From Rhizobium vallis (GTDB lineage Bacteria; Pseudomonadota; Alphaproteobacteria; Rhizobiales; Rhizobiaceae): a stretch of 64,000 nt of DNA. Below, in pieces: positions 35,370 through 44,862 of this stretch. The stretch lies in the NCBI RefSeq assembly GCF_003985155.1, contig NZ_ML133694.1:248001-312000 (forward strand), written 5' to 3'. Positions within the stretch are counted from its first letter, which is position 1. Every line of letters begins with the position of its first letter. The notes under the pieces were generated by a model, which ran no database searches, was not told the DNA's origin, and worked only from the letters and a program-made list of their open reading frames with translations. Made by a program: the position numbers and the translations under genes.

Positions 35370-36356
35370 TTACTGAAGGGCGGCATTGGGTCTATATTCC
35401 TGGTATGCATGACCGAGAATCCCGTTGACCATGCCGGCGCCACGCAGAACGTGAGTGAGAGCCCGCATGCCCCAGTAGGGTGAAATCAGAATCGCCGGCA
35501 GCATGGCCAGCCCGAGCACGACTCTCGTGGCGCCATAGGCCGCGCGGTAGATCCGGCGCTTGAGGTTGCCATGCAGGACCTCGCTGACCGCGAAAGTATT
35601 GCCGAGCCGGTATTGTCTCTGCAACACCCATTTCCAGGTCATCCGGCTCGCCGGAACGATATCATAGACAAGCGCCTTGTCAGCCCAGAAAACCTTCATG
35701 CCGCGGCGAATGGCCTGATTGAAGAACAGATAGTCCGTTCCCCCGGTATAGCGCATCTTCTCTTCGAAGCGCAGGTTCCATGAGCGGATCAGGGGATAAT
35801 CAAACATGACGTTGTTAGACGCCGCGTAGTTGATGCGCTGACCGTCCTGGTTCTTTTTGCGTTCGAAGACCCGCGCCTTGATGAAATATTCCGGCGGATT
35901 TTCGGGATAGACCGGCTGGACTGGCCCATAGACGCAATCGGCGCGGTTTTTCTCGCGGGTCTCCAGCATGGCGTCGAGCCAGCCGTCAACTGGCCATTCG
36001 TCGTCGTCGAGAAAGCAGAAGAGATCGGTGCCGGCAGGTGCTGAATCCAATGCGCGGTTGCGCGCAAAGGGGATGCCCTGGTTGGTTTCGACGACGTAGA
36101 TCAGGTCATAGGCGCCGGTCTGGCCAAAGCCCTCCACCGTGTTTCTTGCGCTGCCACTGGCATCATTGTCCACGATCACCATGGTCAGATGGTAGGGACG
36201 GGCCGGGTGCCTGATTTGGCGCGTCATCACGTCGAGCAGCTTGGCGATCCCGTCCACGCGCCGATAGGTCAGCACGCCGACGGCGATGTTCAAGGGTACG
36301 GCACTTGTCTCGCCAGCGCCGGCGGACGACTGCGGGAAGGTGTCTTGCTGGTTCAT
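35370..36356 (-). CDS. Glycosyltransferase family 2
   Basis: The protein has 328 residues with a GT-A fold. It starts at PLNIAVGVLTYRR, has VIVDNDASGSARNT near 61-73, and the metal-binding DDDE at 117-120. The C-terminal third holds two or three hydrophobic stretches typical of membrane-associated EPS glycosyltransferases. Its ATG overlaps the stop of the upstream GT2 gene by four bases (ATGA), giving translational coupling. It adds one sugar to the lipid-linked repeat unit; donor and linkage cannot be read from sequence. Confidence 0.9.
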   Translation of the reverse strand: MNQQDTFPQSSAGAGETSAVPLNIAVGVLTYRRVDGIAKLLDVMTRQIRHPARPYHLTMVIVDNDASGSARNTVEGFGQTGAYDLIYVVETNQGIPFARNRALDSAPAGTDLFCFLDDDEWPVDGWLDAMLETREKNRADCVYGPVQPVYPENPPEYFIKARVFERKKNQDGQRINYAASNNVMFDYPLIRSWNLRFEEKMRYTGGTDYLFFNQAIRRGMKVFWADKALVYDIVPASRMTWKWVLQRQYRLGNTFAVSEVLHGNLKRRIYRAAYGATRVVLGLAMLPAILISPYWGMRALTHVLRGAGMVNGILGHAYQEYRPNAALQ

Positions 36357-37237
36357 GACTGTCCTCTCCGCAACATATTTCCCAAACGCTTGCGCGCGGC
36401 CATCAAGGCCACCTCGGTTGCGGCATCGTCGCCGAACGGGCCGCCGGCCACTGTATTGCGTGCTTCCTTCCGGAGTTTCAGCAGCGATGTCGTTTCGGCG
36501 ATGCCGCCGGCCACCAGGCTCTTGCCGAGCGTCTGCAATTCATCATAGCGGCGCGCCAGTTCCAGCCCGGTCGCGATCATGATCCGCGGGCGCAGCGTCT
36601 TTGCCCTTGTTGTGCCGGTGTAGCGGTTCGAGGCATGAATGCGCTGAAACGTCAGCGGTGTCTCGATGATGGCGCCGCGGCCGAGATAAGCAGCGGCAAA
36701 CTTGATATAGTTGTCACTGAGCACGACGTCGGTCGCGACCGACATCGGCAGGATCTGGGACAGGAGGCTGCGGCGGAAGCTCAAGCCCGACGTCGGCACC
36801 GGAAGCGAGGGGAAGCCGCCTTTGCGCAGCGTTTCCCGCTTGTCGAAAAGCGTCACCTTTAGCTCTGCAGGAGGCGGATCGCTTTCGTTGGTCGTTACCC
36901 GGTCGAAGCACCAATCAATCTCGTTGCGGTCGTAGATCTCGGCAATCCGCGCGAGCTTGCCCGGCAGAAATGCATCGTCTGCATCGAGAAGAAAGAGGAT
37001 ATCGCCGCTTGCGGCCGCAAAGCCGGCATTGAAGCTCGATGCCTGGCCGCCGTTTGCCTTCAAGACCGGGACGATCCGATCGCCATAGGCGGCGATGATC
37101 TGGTGGGAATCGTCCGTCGATCCGTCGTCGACCACGACAACTTCAAAGTCGGGATAATCCTGGGAAAGAACGCTGTCGATGCATTGGCCAAGATAGCGGG
37201 CATAGTTGAAGTTGTTGATCAGCACGGAAAGTTTCAA
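36353..37237 (-). CDS. Glycosyltransferase family 2
   Basis: The protein has 294 residues. It starts KLSVLINNFNYARYLGQCIDS and has VVDDGSTDDS at about 35-44 and LDADD at 84-88, the nucleotide- and metal-binding motifs of the GT-A fold. Unlike the two neighbours upstream it has a classic single-domain form without C-terminal membrane segments. It overlaps the genes on both sides by four bases, in the middle of the operon. The sugar donor is unknown. Confidence 0.9.
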   Translation of the reverse strand: MKLSVLINNFNYARYLGQCIDSVLSQDYPDFEVVVVDDGSTDDSHQIIAAYGDRIVPVLKANGGQASSFNAGFAAASGDILFLLDADDAFLPGKLARIAEIYDRNEIDWCFDRVTTNESDPPPAELKVTLFDKRETLRKGGFPSLPVPTSGLSFRRSLLSQILPMSVATDVVLSDNYIKFAAAYLGRGAIIETPLTFQRIHASNRYTGTTRAKTLRPRIMIATGLELARRYDELQTLGKSLVAGGIAETTSLLKLRKEARNTVAGGPFGDDAATEVALMAARKRLGNMLRRGQS

Positions 37238-38211
37238 TGCGCAATCTCCTGCGTCATCTGCTGAGAACCATGTCCCGTCGGCATATATCGGCGAATCCCC
37301 GCACGGTAGCCGCGCATGTAATAATATTTCCAGATCGCCCAGAACCGCTTCTTCGATCTTGGCAGAAGATAGAGAAAAGCTGCCCGCACCGTCCAGTCGG
37401 CGCTCTCAACCCAGGTTCTTAAGGGAATTCCCGCGATTCTTATACCTCTGGGAACGTCCTCGGCAAAAAGCGCCGGCATTCCATAACCCAGACGTTCGCC
37501 GCGTTTCTGCACCCAGGCTTCCGTAACGCTCGCGGCCGGAATCCAATGATGGACAATGGCCTCGGCGCAACGGTAGGTTTTCACGCCGGTCCGGGACAGG
37601 CGGCTGACGATTTCCGTATCCTCTCCCATCGCAAAAAGACCGCCCGGGAGAGGCCCGATATCTTCGCGAAACCGGACATTGCTGCCAAGCAATTCCCGAC
37701 GGACCGTGGTGTTCGGACCCCAGATTTTTGTCGGGTCGCAAGGGCCGCTGGGCTCCTCGTCGGCGATGGCGAAGGTTGATCCCATGGGGATCCAATCCAA
37801 CAGCGGATTTCCTTCAGGATAGTGTTCCCAGTTTGGAAGAATTCCGCCGCCGAAGACGCCAAAATCCGGATTAGCCTCAGCGCAGGCGGCAAGTGTGTTC
37901 AACCAGTTCACGTCTGCTTCGACGTCGTCGTCGGTAAAAACGACCAGCGCTCCCCGCGCTTTCGCCAAAGCCGCGTTCATGGCTCCGGATTTTCCCGGAC
38001 GCGGATGACGAATGACCGTCATCGGCAGCTTCTTGGCATACCGCTCGAGAAGCTCTTGCGTTCCATCGCTGCTGTTATTGTTGACGGCAATCAGTTCCCA
38101 TTGTTCGAAGGGAAAGTTCTGCGTCAACATCGAATCCAGCATTTGCTGGAGGCGACGTCCGGCACCGTTAAAGGACGAGAAGACGACACTGATTTTGGGA
38201 TCCGTCATCAA
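37234..38211 (-). CDS. Glycosyltransferase family 2
   Basis: The protein has 325 residues and the GT-A motifs SVVFSSFNGAGRRLQQ, AVNNNSSDGT (42-51) and FTDDDVEAD (DDD at 94-96). A conserved GEDTEIVSRL and a Q(K)RG acceptor region follow (WVQKRGERLGYG). It is a clear paralogue of the next gene upstream (38300-39271): both share NNNSxD, TDDDV, GxxxGPN and GED motifs in the same order. An 88-base gap separates it from that gene, and the stop overlaps the downstream start by four bases. Confidence 0.9.
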   Translation of the reverse strand: MMTDPKISVVFSSFNGAGRRLQQMLDSMLTQNFPFEQWELIAVNNNSSDGTQELLERYAKKLPMTVIRHPRPGKSGAMNAALAKARGALVVFTDDDVEADVNWLNTLAACAEANPDFGVFGGGILPNWEHYPEGNPLLDWIPMGSTFAIADEEPSGPCDPTKIWGPNTTVRRELLGSNVRFREDIGPLPGGLFAMGEDTEIVSRLSRTGVKTYRCAEAIVHHWIPAASVTEAWVQKRGERLGYGMPALFAEDVPRGIRIAGIPLRTWVESADWTVRAAFLYLLPRSKKRFWAIWKYYYMRGYRAGIRRYMPTGHGSQQMTQEIAH

Positions 38212-38299
38212 ATCCTCCTGCCTATCGAAGCGCGAGAAACATAGGGTTTATCTATCTTTCCGGAGCATTTTCCGGCGACGTCAACGCGATACAATCGGC

Positions 38300-39271
38300 T
38301 CATTTGTCGGCACCGATCCGAGAATAGATCAACCTGTTCGTCGTCGTTCGCTGCTTGAGGAATTGACGCAGGATTCCCTGCCTGACCGATTGTGCCCAGA
38401 GCAATTTGAAGCGAAGGCCGCTTTGAGGAAAGCTCTTCAGAACGAAGCTGGCCGGCGCCATGACAAGCCAGCTCAGGGCGCTGCCGATAGGAAGGCCACG
38501 AATCTTTGCTTTGCGGTCGAACAGGTTCGGCCTGATGATGACCAGTCCCATGCCGTAGCGTTCTCCGCGCCGCAAAACCCAGCCTTCCTCTACATAGCCC
38601 TTCCTGACCATGTGGCGAACCTTCGGCCCCTGCGAATGAAAGGCTCTGGCGCCATTCCTTTCCAGCCTCATGGCGAATGCGGTGTCTTCGCCCATGGGAA
38701 ACTGAGCGACGGTGGCGTCCGGACCGAGATCGTCATGAACGATGTAGCCGGGGCCTAATATGGAACGGCGGAAGGCAGAATTCGGCCCTGAAATCAAAGC
38801 CGCGGATATCGGTCCTTCCGGAAGGTCGTCGTTGAGCGCATAGAGGATGCCCAAATGCCCGTACTTCATCAACAACGGACCGGGCTTTTCCTCCCATTCG
38901 GGCATGATCAGGCCGCCGAATATGGCAAACTCCTGCTGTTCGTTTGCCAAAGCGAGGAACTGTTCGATCCAATCCGGCTCGGGAATCACGTCGTCATCGG
39001 TCAAGATGACCAGCTCGCCTTCCAGATGGCGGAAGCCCTGCGTCAACGCATGTTGCTTGCCTTGTTTAGGCTCGAAATAAACTTCCAGCGGCAGCCGATC
39101 CTGATAGGACTTCAAGACTTTTGACGTCTCGTCATTGCTGTTGTTGTCGACGGCGACGATTTTCCACTCGTCATGCGGCAATGTGGAGGCGCACAAGGCG
39201 TCCAGCATGGTGGGCAGGGTCTTGGCGCCATTATAAGTCGAGAAGAGTACTGTTACTTTGACTTTGCTCAT
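38300..39271 (-). CDS. Glycosyltransferase family 2
   Basis: The protein has 323 residues from an ATG at 39271 with GGAGGG eight bases upstream; a frame extending to 39328 adds an unsupported leader. The GT-A motifs are VTVLFSTYNGAKTLP, AVDNNSNDET (40-49) and ILTDDDVIPEPD (DDD at 92-94). GEDTAFAMRL and WVLRRGERYGMG follow near the acceptor site. Sequence similarity to the neighbouring 37234-38211 protein suggests an in-operon duplication, with the two enzymes adding related sugars. Confidence 0.9.
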   Translation of the reverse strand: MSKVKVTVLFSTYNGAKTLPTMLDALCASTLPHDEWKIVAVDNNSNDETSKVLKSYQDRLPLEVYFEPKQGKQHALTQGFRHLEGELVILTDDDVIPEPDWIEQFLALANEQQEFAIFGGLIMPEWEEKPGPLLMKYGHLGILYALNDDLPEGPISAALISGPNSAFRRSILGPGYIVHDDLGPDATVAQFPMGEDTAFAMRLERNGARAFHSQGPKVRHMVRKGYVEEGWVLRRGERYGMGLVIIRPNLFDRKAKIRGLPIGSALSWLVMAPASFVLKSFPQSGLRFKLLWAQSVRQGILRQFLKQRTTTNRLIYSRIGADK

Positions 39272-39355
39272 CTGAGCCCTCCGAACGACGCTGTGTTCGA
39301 TCAGCAACTGCGTTTTCGGCCGGATCACTTCCCAGGCCGGGTTCTGTCGGCTGCC

Positions 39356-40858
39356 CTAAGCCGACTTCGGCACGGCGATAAGTTTGGCCTTTGACAGTGT
39401 CTTGACAACGATACGCTGAACTTCGGTTTCCGGGCCGTTCGGCTTCTTCATCGCAAGCCAAAGGACAAAGCTGGAGCCGATATAGAAAACAGCGCCGGCA
39501 CTGACCAATATGGCCAGATGAGCGGCCAGAGCCAGCTTGTCGGCAGGCGCGCTCAGAAGATGCGACACGCCCCACACGCCAGCTGCCATCACAGCGACGC
39601 TGGCAAGCGCGCGGAAGTTCGCCGCCAGCTGCTGGAAGAAAGGCAAGCCGATCAGCCGTTTAACGAGAAGCATATTGACGACGGTTGAAATCAAGCCCGA
39701 CAATATCCGCGCGTAGATAACGCCCGGAAGTCCGAAATACACGAGACCGGCGATGATGATCGGCACACGAAGCACCAGCATCTGGGCGTCGCGGATAAAC
39801 AGCAACTTGGTTTGCCCCTTTGCCATTCCCAACGGCTGCACCAGCGAACCGAGCGTCTGTATTCCAAACACCGCCGAGAGCGCCTGCACGATAAAGATGG
39901 CGGGAACCCATTTCTCGCCCATGGCAAGCCGCATCATCGGATCGGCAACGACCGCCATGCCGATGCCGGCCGGGAGGGCCACGGCTGCCAGAAGCGCCTG
40001 AGCGCGCTGGTAGGCGGCGATGAGCCGGACAGGGTCGTTGCGCACCTTCGAGAAGCCGGGATAGATCGTCTGGTTCAACGGAGCCGTGGCTTCGCGGGTC
40101 GGCAGCATCGCAAGAGTGTTGCCGACGGTATAATGGCCAAGCTGGACCGAACCCATCCACTTGCCGATCAAAAGATACTCGATCCGCCAGTTAAGCGTGC
40201 CGACGATCTGTCCGGCGGTCAGCCACACAGAAAACGAAAACAATTCCCGTGCGTGCCGGAAGGTTATGCGTGGCCAGAACGGCAGGACGGTGTAGGAAAC
40301 GACGAGATTGGTCAGCTGGTAGGCGAGGAGACCGAGAACCAGCGCCCAATAACTCTGGTAGAGCGCGGCGACCGCAACGGTGACGATAAAGCCGGCAAGC
40401 TTCTGCGATACGTTGAGCACGAAATCCTGCCAGAATATCAGATCGCGCTGAAGCATGATGCGGCGTGGATTGGCGAGACCGCTCAGGAACAGGCTCAAAC
40501 TCAAGGCGAACATGACGTTCACCAGCCGAGGATCCTGGTAAAAGTCGGCAATGGGATAGGCCGCGGCGGCAAATAACAGTGCCAATACCAAGCTTCTCGC
40601 CGCGCTCAACGTCCAAACCGCGCTGAAATGTTCCTCGGTTGGAGCCTCGTGGCGGATGAGCGCCTGATTGAGAGAAAGTTCGGTGACGGAACTCAGGATG
40701 AGCTGAAGGGTGGTTGCAATAGCAACGAGGCCGAAATCAGCGGGGCCGAGATACCAGGCCAGAACAAAGGTGCTGAGCGCCGAAAGCCCGTTAACGATGG
40801 CGCGGGACAGACTCAGCCAGATGCTGCCCCGGATCAGTCGATCGGTAACGTTATTCAT
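39356..40858 (-). CDS. Wzx-type polysaccharide flippase (PST/MOP family)
   Basis: The protein has 500 residues and about 14 hydrophobic segments. It begins DRLIRGSIWLSLSRAIVNGLSA, the common start of PST-family exporters, with FVLAWYLGPADFGLVAIA in the second segment and NPRRIMLQRDLIFW in the first cytoplasmic loops. It is predicted to flip the undecaprenyl-linked repeat unit across the inner membrane before Wzy-dependent polymerisation. It sits between the pyruvyltransferase and the four GT2 genes in the operon. ExoT and PssL are rhizobial counterparts. Confidence 0.92.
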   Translation of the reverse strand: MNNVTDRLIRGSIWLSLSRAIVNGLSALSTFVLAWYLGPADFGLVAIATTLQLILSSVTELSLNQALIRHEAPTEEHFSAVWTLSAARSLVLALLFAAAAYPIADFYQDPRLVNVMFALSLSLFLSGLANPRRIMLQRDLIFWQDFVLNVSQKLAGFIVTVAVAALYQSYWALVLGLLAYQLTNLVVSYTVLPFWPRITFRHARELFSFSVWLTAGQIVGTLNWRIEYLLIGKWMGSVQLGHYTVGNTLAMLPTREATAPLNQTIYPGFSKVRNDPVRLIAAYQRAQALLAAVALPAGIGMAVVADPMMRLAMGEKWVPAIFIVQALSAVFGIQTLGSLVQPLGMAKGQTKLLFIRDAQMLVLRVPIIIAGLVYFGLPGVIYARILSGLISTVVNMLLVKRLIGLPFFQQLAANFRALASVAVMAAGVWGVSHLLSAPADKLALAAHLAILVSAGAVFYIGSSFVLWLAMKKPNGPETEVQRIVVKTLSKAKLIAVPKSA

Positions 40859-41000
40859 GGTCTAACGACTCCTGAGGTCAAGAACACTGACCGTTTCAGT
40901 GGGTATATCCATCCCGAACAATTGGCCCCCGTCGTCATTCGGGAGGATGGAATGAGAGAGTTATGCCGCATCGCCTTGCAGCGATGCATGGATGCCACCT

Positions 41001-41903
41001 TCACAGGGCGCTTGCCGTTTTCCTGGAAAAATCCTGCTTCAGCCGGTCCAGTTCCCGCAGCATCCTGTTATGCGCATTGACGGTCGCCTCTTCGCTGCTG
41101 AGCTGGCCGGGCTTTTCCGCGACCCGCTGCAACGTCTTGACCGTCGATCCGAAGACATAGTTGCCGGTGAGCTGCAGAATGCGGCGGCGGCGGAACGTTA
41201 TGTTCTTCCAAAGATAACTGTTTTTCGGTACCAGCGCCGCGCCTGCTTCGACGAGGTTCGACGGGCCGATCGGATCGAAATCGATCTCCAGATCAAGCGC
41301 GCTCGCCCAATCATACCACTTGGCGCGATTTTCCAGAGCAATCGGACGGATCGCCCGCCACGGAACCCGCAACGCGTCTGAGATAATGCAGCCGTGCATC
41401 GCCTCGGAGACGATTTTATGCGATGCGCTGATTTCTGTCAGGACCTTTTCCACCGACCAGCGCGGATCGATATAATGGATGCCGGCGAGTTCGCAGGCCT
41501 TGTCCCAACTGCCGTGCATGGCGCTTTCGTAATGCGGGATAAAGGAGACGGGATAACGCTTCTCGACGTTTTTCGCATCCCAGCAGCTGCGGGTGAGGAT
41601 GCCCGAATCGCCGATGGCGTAGCTCGGGTCGATGCCGAGGATTTCGGCCGTCTTCTTCCCGCGCACGAAGTAGAATGTCCAGTTGCCGTCGACTTTGGGT
41701 GGGTTGGTGTAGCCGCCATAGCCCGAACCGAAGACGATCTTCTGCATGTTGGGGTCGAAATTGTCGTAGAGGATCGAGCCGATGCCGAGAAAGAGCTGGC
41801 TTTCGTCGTCGTCGAAGAAGTCGGGCAGTAGGCGCTCCCAAAGCCAATGGTTCAGCTCGTCGCCAAAATTCTCGTGTTTCCCCCGGTAGGCAAACATCTT
41901 CAT
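41001..41903 (-). CDS. Polysaccharide pyruvyltransferase-family protein
   Basis: The protein has 300 residues from an ATG at 41903 that overlaps the upstream acetyltransferase stop (ATGA); AGGAGA lies six bases before it. It starts [18 protein letters not shown], the typical N-terminus of the CsaB/ExoV-like family. This is followed by [34 protein letters not shown] and [16 protein letters not shown], the conserved donor-site region. It probably adds a pyruvate ketal to a terminal sugar, which would make the polymer more acidic. The family also contains glycosyltransferase-like members, so the donor is inferred. Confidence 0.88.
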   Translation of the reverse strand: MKMFAYRGKHENFGDELNHWLWERLLPDFFDDDESQLFLGIGSILYDNFDPNMQKIVFGSGYGGYTNPPKVDGNWTFYFVRGKKTAEILGIDPSYAIGDSGILTRSCWDAKNVEKRYPVSFIPHYESAMHGSWDKACELAGIHYIDPRWSVEKVLTEISASHKIVSEAMHGCIISDALRVPWRAIRPIALENRAKWYDWASALDLEIDFDPIGPSNLVEAGAALVPKNSYLWKNITFRRRRILQLTGNYVFGSTVKTLQRVAEKPGQLSSEEATVNAHNRMLRELDRLKQDFSRKTASAL

Positions 41904-42406
41904 CGTGCTTCTCCTGTCGGCAAGTGCGTCACGATCTGCGAGACCGCTTCGTCCTCGCGTTCCATGCGTCCGTAACGTGAAATGATCTTGATGTCGCTGC
42001 GGATGATTTTTGCCGGGTTGCCAGCCACGAGCGAGCGCGGCGGCACGCTTTTGGTCACCACCGAGCCGGAGCCGATGACGCATTCGTCGCCGATTTCGAC
42101 GCCCGGCAGAATGATGCTGCGCGCGCCGATGAAGCAGCGCCTGCCGATCCGCGTGTGAAGGTAGAGCCCGCGCGTGAGGTCGTGGGTCAGGATCGCAGCT
42201 TCAAAGGCGACATAGGTTTCAGCGCCGATGTGCAACCCCTTCGGATTGGTCTTGTCGAAGCGTACGCTGAGGGAAAAGCTGGCTGTCGGATCGATGTCCA
42301 TTCCCCAGAATTTCGTATAGTAGAACCACTTGGCCCTTACGATGCCGTCGCGCAGCGGCCGAAACACGTTCAGTCCCCACTTCGGCTTCTTTCCTGTCTG
42401 CACCAT
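41900..42406 (-). CDS. Hexapeptide-repeat acetyltransferase (WcaF-like)
   Basis: This 168-residue left-handed beta-helix acyltransferase has repeats through [53 protein letters not shown], and ends [18 protein letters not shown], the classic CoA-binding terminus. It is predicted to O-acetylate a sugar in the cytoplasm. Its ATG overlaps the upstream GT4 stop (TGATG) and its stop overlaps the pyruvyltransferase start, so three genes are translationally coupled. Together with two membrane acyltransferases, this makes the glycan heavily substituted. Confidence 0.9.
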   Translation of the reverse strand: MVQTGKKPKWGLNVFRPLRDGIVRAKWFYYTKFWGMDIDPTASFSLSVRFDKTNPKGLHIGAETYVAFEAAILTHDLTRGLYLHTRIGRRCFIGARSIILPGVEIGDECVIGSGSVVTKSVPPRSLVAGNPAKIIRSDIKIISRYGRMEREDEAVSQIVTHLPTGEAR

Positions 42407-43593
42407 TAAGTCCGACCCCGGCTGGAAAATTGGTCAAGCACGGAACTGTAATAGTCCTCGAGCATCCCCGTTTGGCGACGTATGTCGAAACGCTCGGCCA
42501 CCAGAAGCGGTGCCCGCGCGCTGAAGGCTGTCCACAGAGCCTGGTCGTTGAGCAGTCTTCCGACCGCTTCCGCCATTCCCGCGACATCCCGCTCCTCCAC
42601 GAGATAACCAGTTTTCCCCTCTTCGATCGCTTCGCCCACGCCTCCCGAGCGGAATGCGACGACCGGAGTACCGACCGCTTCGGCTTCCAGATTGGCGAGG
42701 CCGAACGCTTCTGCGTGACCATTATCGAGGGTCACGCTGCCATGAAGATAGAGTTCCGCACTGGCGAGCAGATCCCTAATCTCAGTCTGCGACAGATTTT
42801 CATGGATCGTGACGCTTGGCAAGGAACGACGCGCCAGCGCCTCGATTTCCTGCTTCAACGGACCCTGGCCGACCATGACGAATTCGACCGGGGTGCCTGC
42901 GGCCGCCACGCGTGAGAGCGCGTCGATCATGAAGCGGTGGCCCTTATAGTCGACGAAACGGGCGATGGAAACCACCAATCCCTTTTTTCGGGGGCGGGGC
43001 TCCATTTTAAAGAGATCGAGATCGATGCCGATATGATGGCGATAGACACGATCGGCGCGGAAGCCAAGCCCCAGCAACCGGTCGCGGATGAAGTCGGAAA
43101 CGGCGATATTCCAGCTGTTCCAACCGGCCATCTCGCGGCGTCCCTTGGCGAAGAAACGCACCTGGTTGAAGCCGCCCGGCTTTTTCGGATCGCCGCCATA
43201 GGTGGCGTCGAAACCGTGGAACGTCGTGACCAGCGGCTTGCCGGCGGCGCGCGCCAAGGGACCGATGACATAACCGTTCTTGCCGAAATGAGCGTGAACG
43301 AGATCGGCTTTGCCGATCGCCGGAAACAGCGAGGGCAGGCCAATCTGCGGGATTTTCAAGAGCAGTTCGCCGGCGCGCGCAACGGGAGACCGGCGGATGT
43401 CGTGAACCTGAACGGAGGTTTTCTTCGTGTGGGCGGAAGAGATTCTCGAGCCGGCAAGAATTTCAGCTTCGAAGGAACGAAATGCCACCGCCTGGTTCAG
43501 AACAAATGCCTGGCTGGCAGGCAAAAATTTTTCCACATAAATAACGGCTTTTCTCATGAATCTAGTCGCGTCTCCGTTGTGTTGCGCGATCAC
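42406..43593 (-). CDS. Glycosyltransferase family 4
   Basis: The protein has 395 residues with a GT-B fold: an N-terminal acceptor half with DLVHAHFGKNGYV and VTTFHGFDATYGG, and a donor half with GLVVSIARFVDYKG and AEAFGLANLEAEAVGTPVVA, which contains the E-x7-E nucleotide-sugar motif. The GTG at 43593 overlaps the stop of the upstream xylanase gene (GTGA) and has GAGG five bases before it, so it is chosen. The ATG at 43557 would give a 383-residue product and has only a distant GGAG. It is the second gene of the operon. Confidence 0.88.
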   Translation of the reverse strand: MIAQHNGDATRFMRKAVIYVEKFLPASQAFVLNQAVAFRSFEAEILAGSRISSAHTKKTSVQVHDIRRSPVARAGELLLKIPQIGLPSLFPAIGKADLVHAHFGKNGYVIGPLARAAGKPLVTTFHGFDATYGGDPKKPGGFNQVRFFAKGRREMAGWNSWNIAVSDFIRDRLLGLGFRADRVYRHHIGIDLDLFKMEPRPRKKGLVVSIARFVDYKGHRFMIDALSRVAAAGTPVEFVMVGQGPLKQEIEALARRSLPSVTIHENLSQTEIRDLLASAELYLHGSVTLDNGHAEAFGLANLEAEAVGTPVVAFRSGGVGEAIEEGKTGYLVEERDVAGMAEAVGRLLNDQALWTAFSARAPLLVAERFDIRRQTGMLEDYYSSVLDQFSSRGRT

Positions 43594-44663
43594 ATCGCCT
43601 CTATCGCCCGCTTGATGCCGTCGACCGAACTTCTCGGATCGTTGTTTTCGTCGTAAAGATTAACGCGTTTCGTGCATGCGGCATTGGGATCGGTGTCCTT
43701 CTCGTCACGCGCGCTGAATTTCTCCGACATGCCCCATACGGTCGCGCCTTTCAAGTCACCGCGTTCGGCGGCAACAGTGATCACGTCGCCGAATATCTCC
43801 GCATAAGAGGCCGGCGTGAAGCCCTTTTCGCGTTTCAGGAAATGGCAGGACGCATCGAGTTCGGTGATGAAAACGCCGACACCCATGTCTTTCAGCGCCG
43901 CGCAGAAACGGCCCATTCCTTCCTGGTCGATCCGGTCGAAGCCGGGGCGGAAATGCGACTGCAGCCCGACGGCGCCGATCGGCGTCTTCTTGGCGACGAG
44001 ATCCTCGACGATCTTCAGAACCCGCGTGCGCTTCTGTTCGAACACGTCGGATTTCTTCTCCAGATGCGTTTCGTTGAGGACGAGTGTCGCGGCGGGATTG
44101 GCTTCGTGCGCCATATCGAAACTCATACGAATATAATCGTCGCCAAGAAGGCGTCGGAAAACACAATCCCGCAGATCCGGCGAATCATATTCCAACGGTT
44201 CGTTCACCACGTCCCAAGCATCGATCGACCTCTTATAGCGAGTGACAACCTGTTTTATGTGACGGTTCATCGCCGCCTGAATGGTCTGCGCGTCGGTGAT
44301 GGCGGACACCCAGTCCGGCACGCGATACCAGATCAGCGTATGTCCATAAACCCTCATGTTGTATTTTCGTGCGAACGCAACCATGCGGTCCGCATCGCCG
44401 AAGGAGAAAACGCCGGGACGCTTTTCCGTCGCATTCCACTTCAACTCGTTTCGCGGCGTTATCGAATTGACGTTATCGATGTAGATCTGGGAGGCGACCG
44501 GATCGGCGATATCCTGCGGGTCGATTGCCGAGCCGAACCGGAACGATTTCCCGTCGGCAATGGCGCGCAGGCCACCGGCGGGCGGCATCTGCGCCAGCGC
44601 TCCGCCTGCACGTGCATATAACAGGGCGAGCGGAACGGAGGCGAGGAAACGTCTTCTATTCAT
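43590..44663 (-). CDS. GH10-family endo-beta-1,4-xylanase-like enzyme, Tat-exported
   Basis: The protein has 357 residues. The N-terminus MNRRRFLASVPLALLYA is a twin-arginine signal. The GH10 barrel carries RNELKWNATEKRPG, YGHTLIWY, the acid/base Glu155 in WDVVNEP, QSHF and the nucleophile Glu268 in FITELDA. The closing WGMSEK replaces the usual WG-tryptophan motif. The first gene of the EPS operon, it overlaps the GT4 gene (GTGA). Family enzymes cleave beta-1,4-xylan; here it may trim or process the local exopolysaccharide in the periplasm, as other EPS operons carry their own glycanase. Substrate is inferred. Confidence 0.9.
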   Translation of the reverse strand: MNRRRFLASVPLALLYARAGGALAQMPPAGGLRAIADGKSFRFGSAIDPQDIADPVASQIYIDNVNSITPRNELKWNATEKRPGVFSFGDADRMVAFARKYNMRVYGHTLIWYRVPDWVSAITDAQTIQAAMNRHIKQVVTRYKRSIDAWDVVNEPLEYDSPDLRDCVFRRLLGDDYIRMSFDMAHEANPAATLVLNETHLEKKSDVFEQKRTRVLKIVEDLVAKKTPIGAVGLQSHFRPGFDRIDQEGMGRFCAALKDMGVGVFITELDASCHFLKREKGFTPASYAEIFGDVITVAAERGDLKGATVWGMSEKFSARDEKDTDPNAACTKRVNLYDENNDPRSSVDGIKRAIEAM

Positions 44664-44862
44664 TCTTTCTCTCACTGTTGGCTTCAGGCCTGCAAGGCAA
44701 GTGAACGGCCGAGCTCGCCGGCAGCTGCCCACGGCAGATTCGCTTTCAAATCAATAGAGTAATGCACCTTCAAACATACTTCCCGGGAGTGCTGTGCTGT
44801 CAGTATCTTCTAGACTTTTCCGCTGGTTCCAAGATATAAACTCGCCGCGGAGGAAGCTCGTA

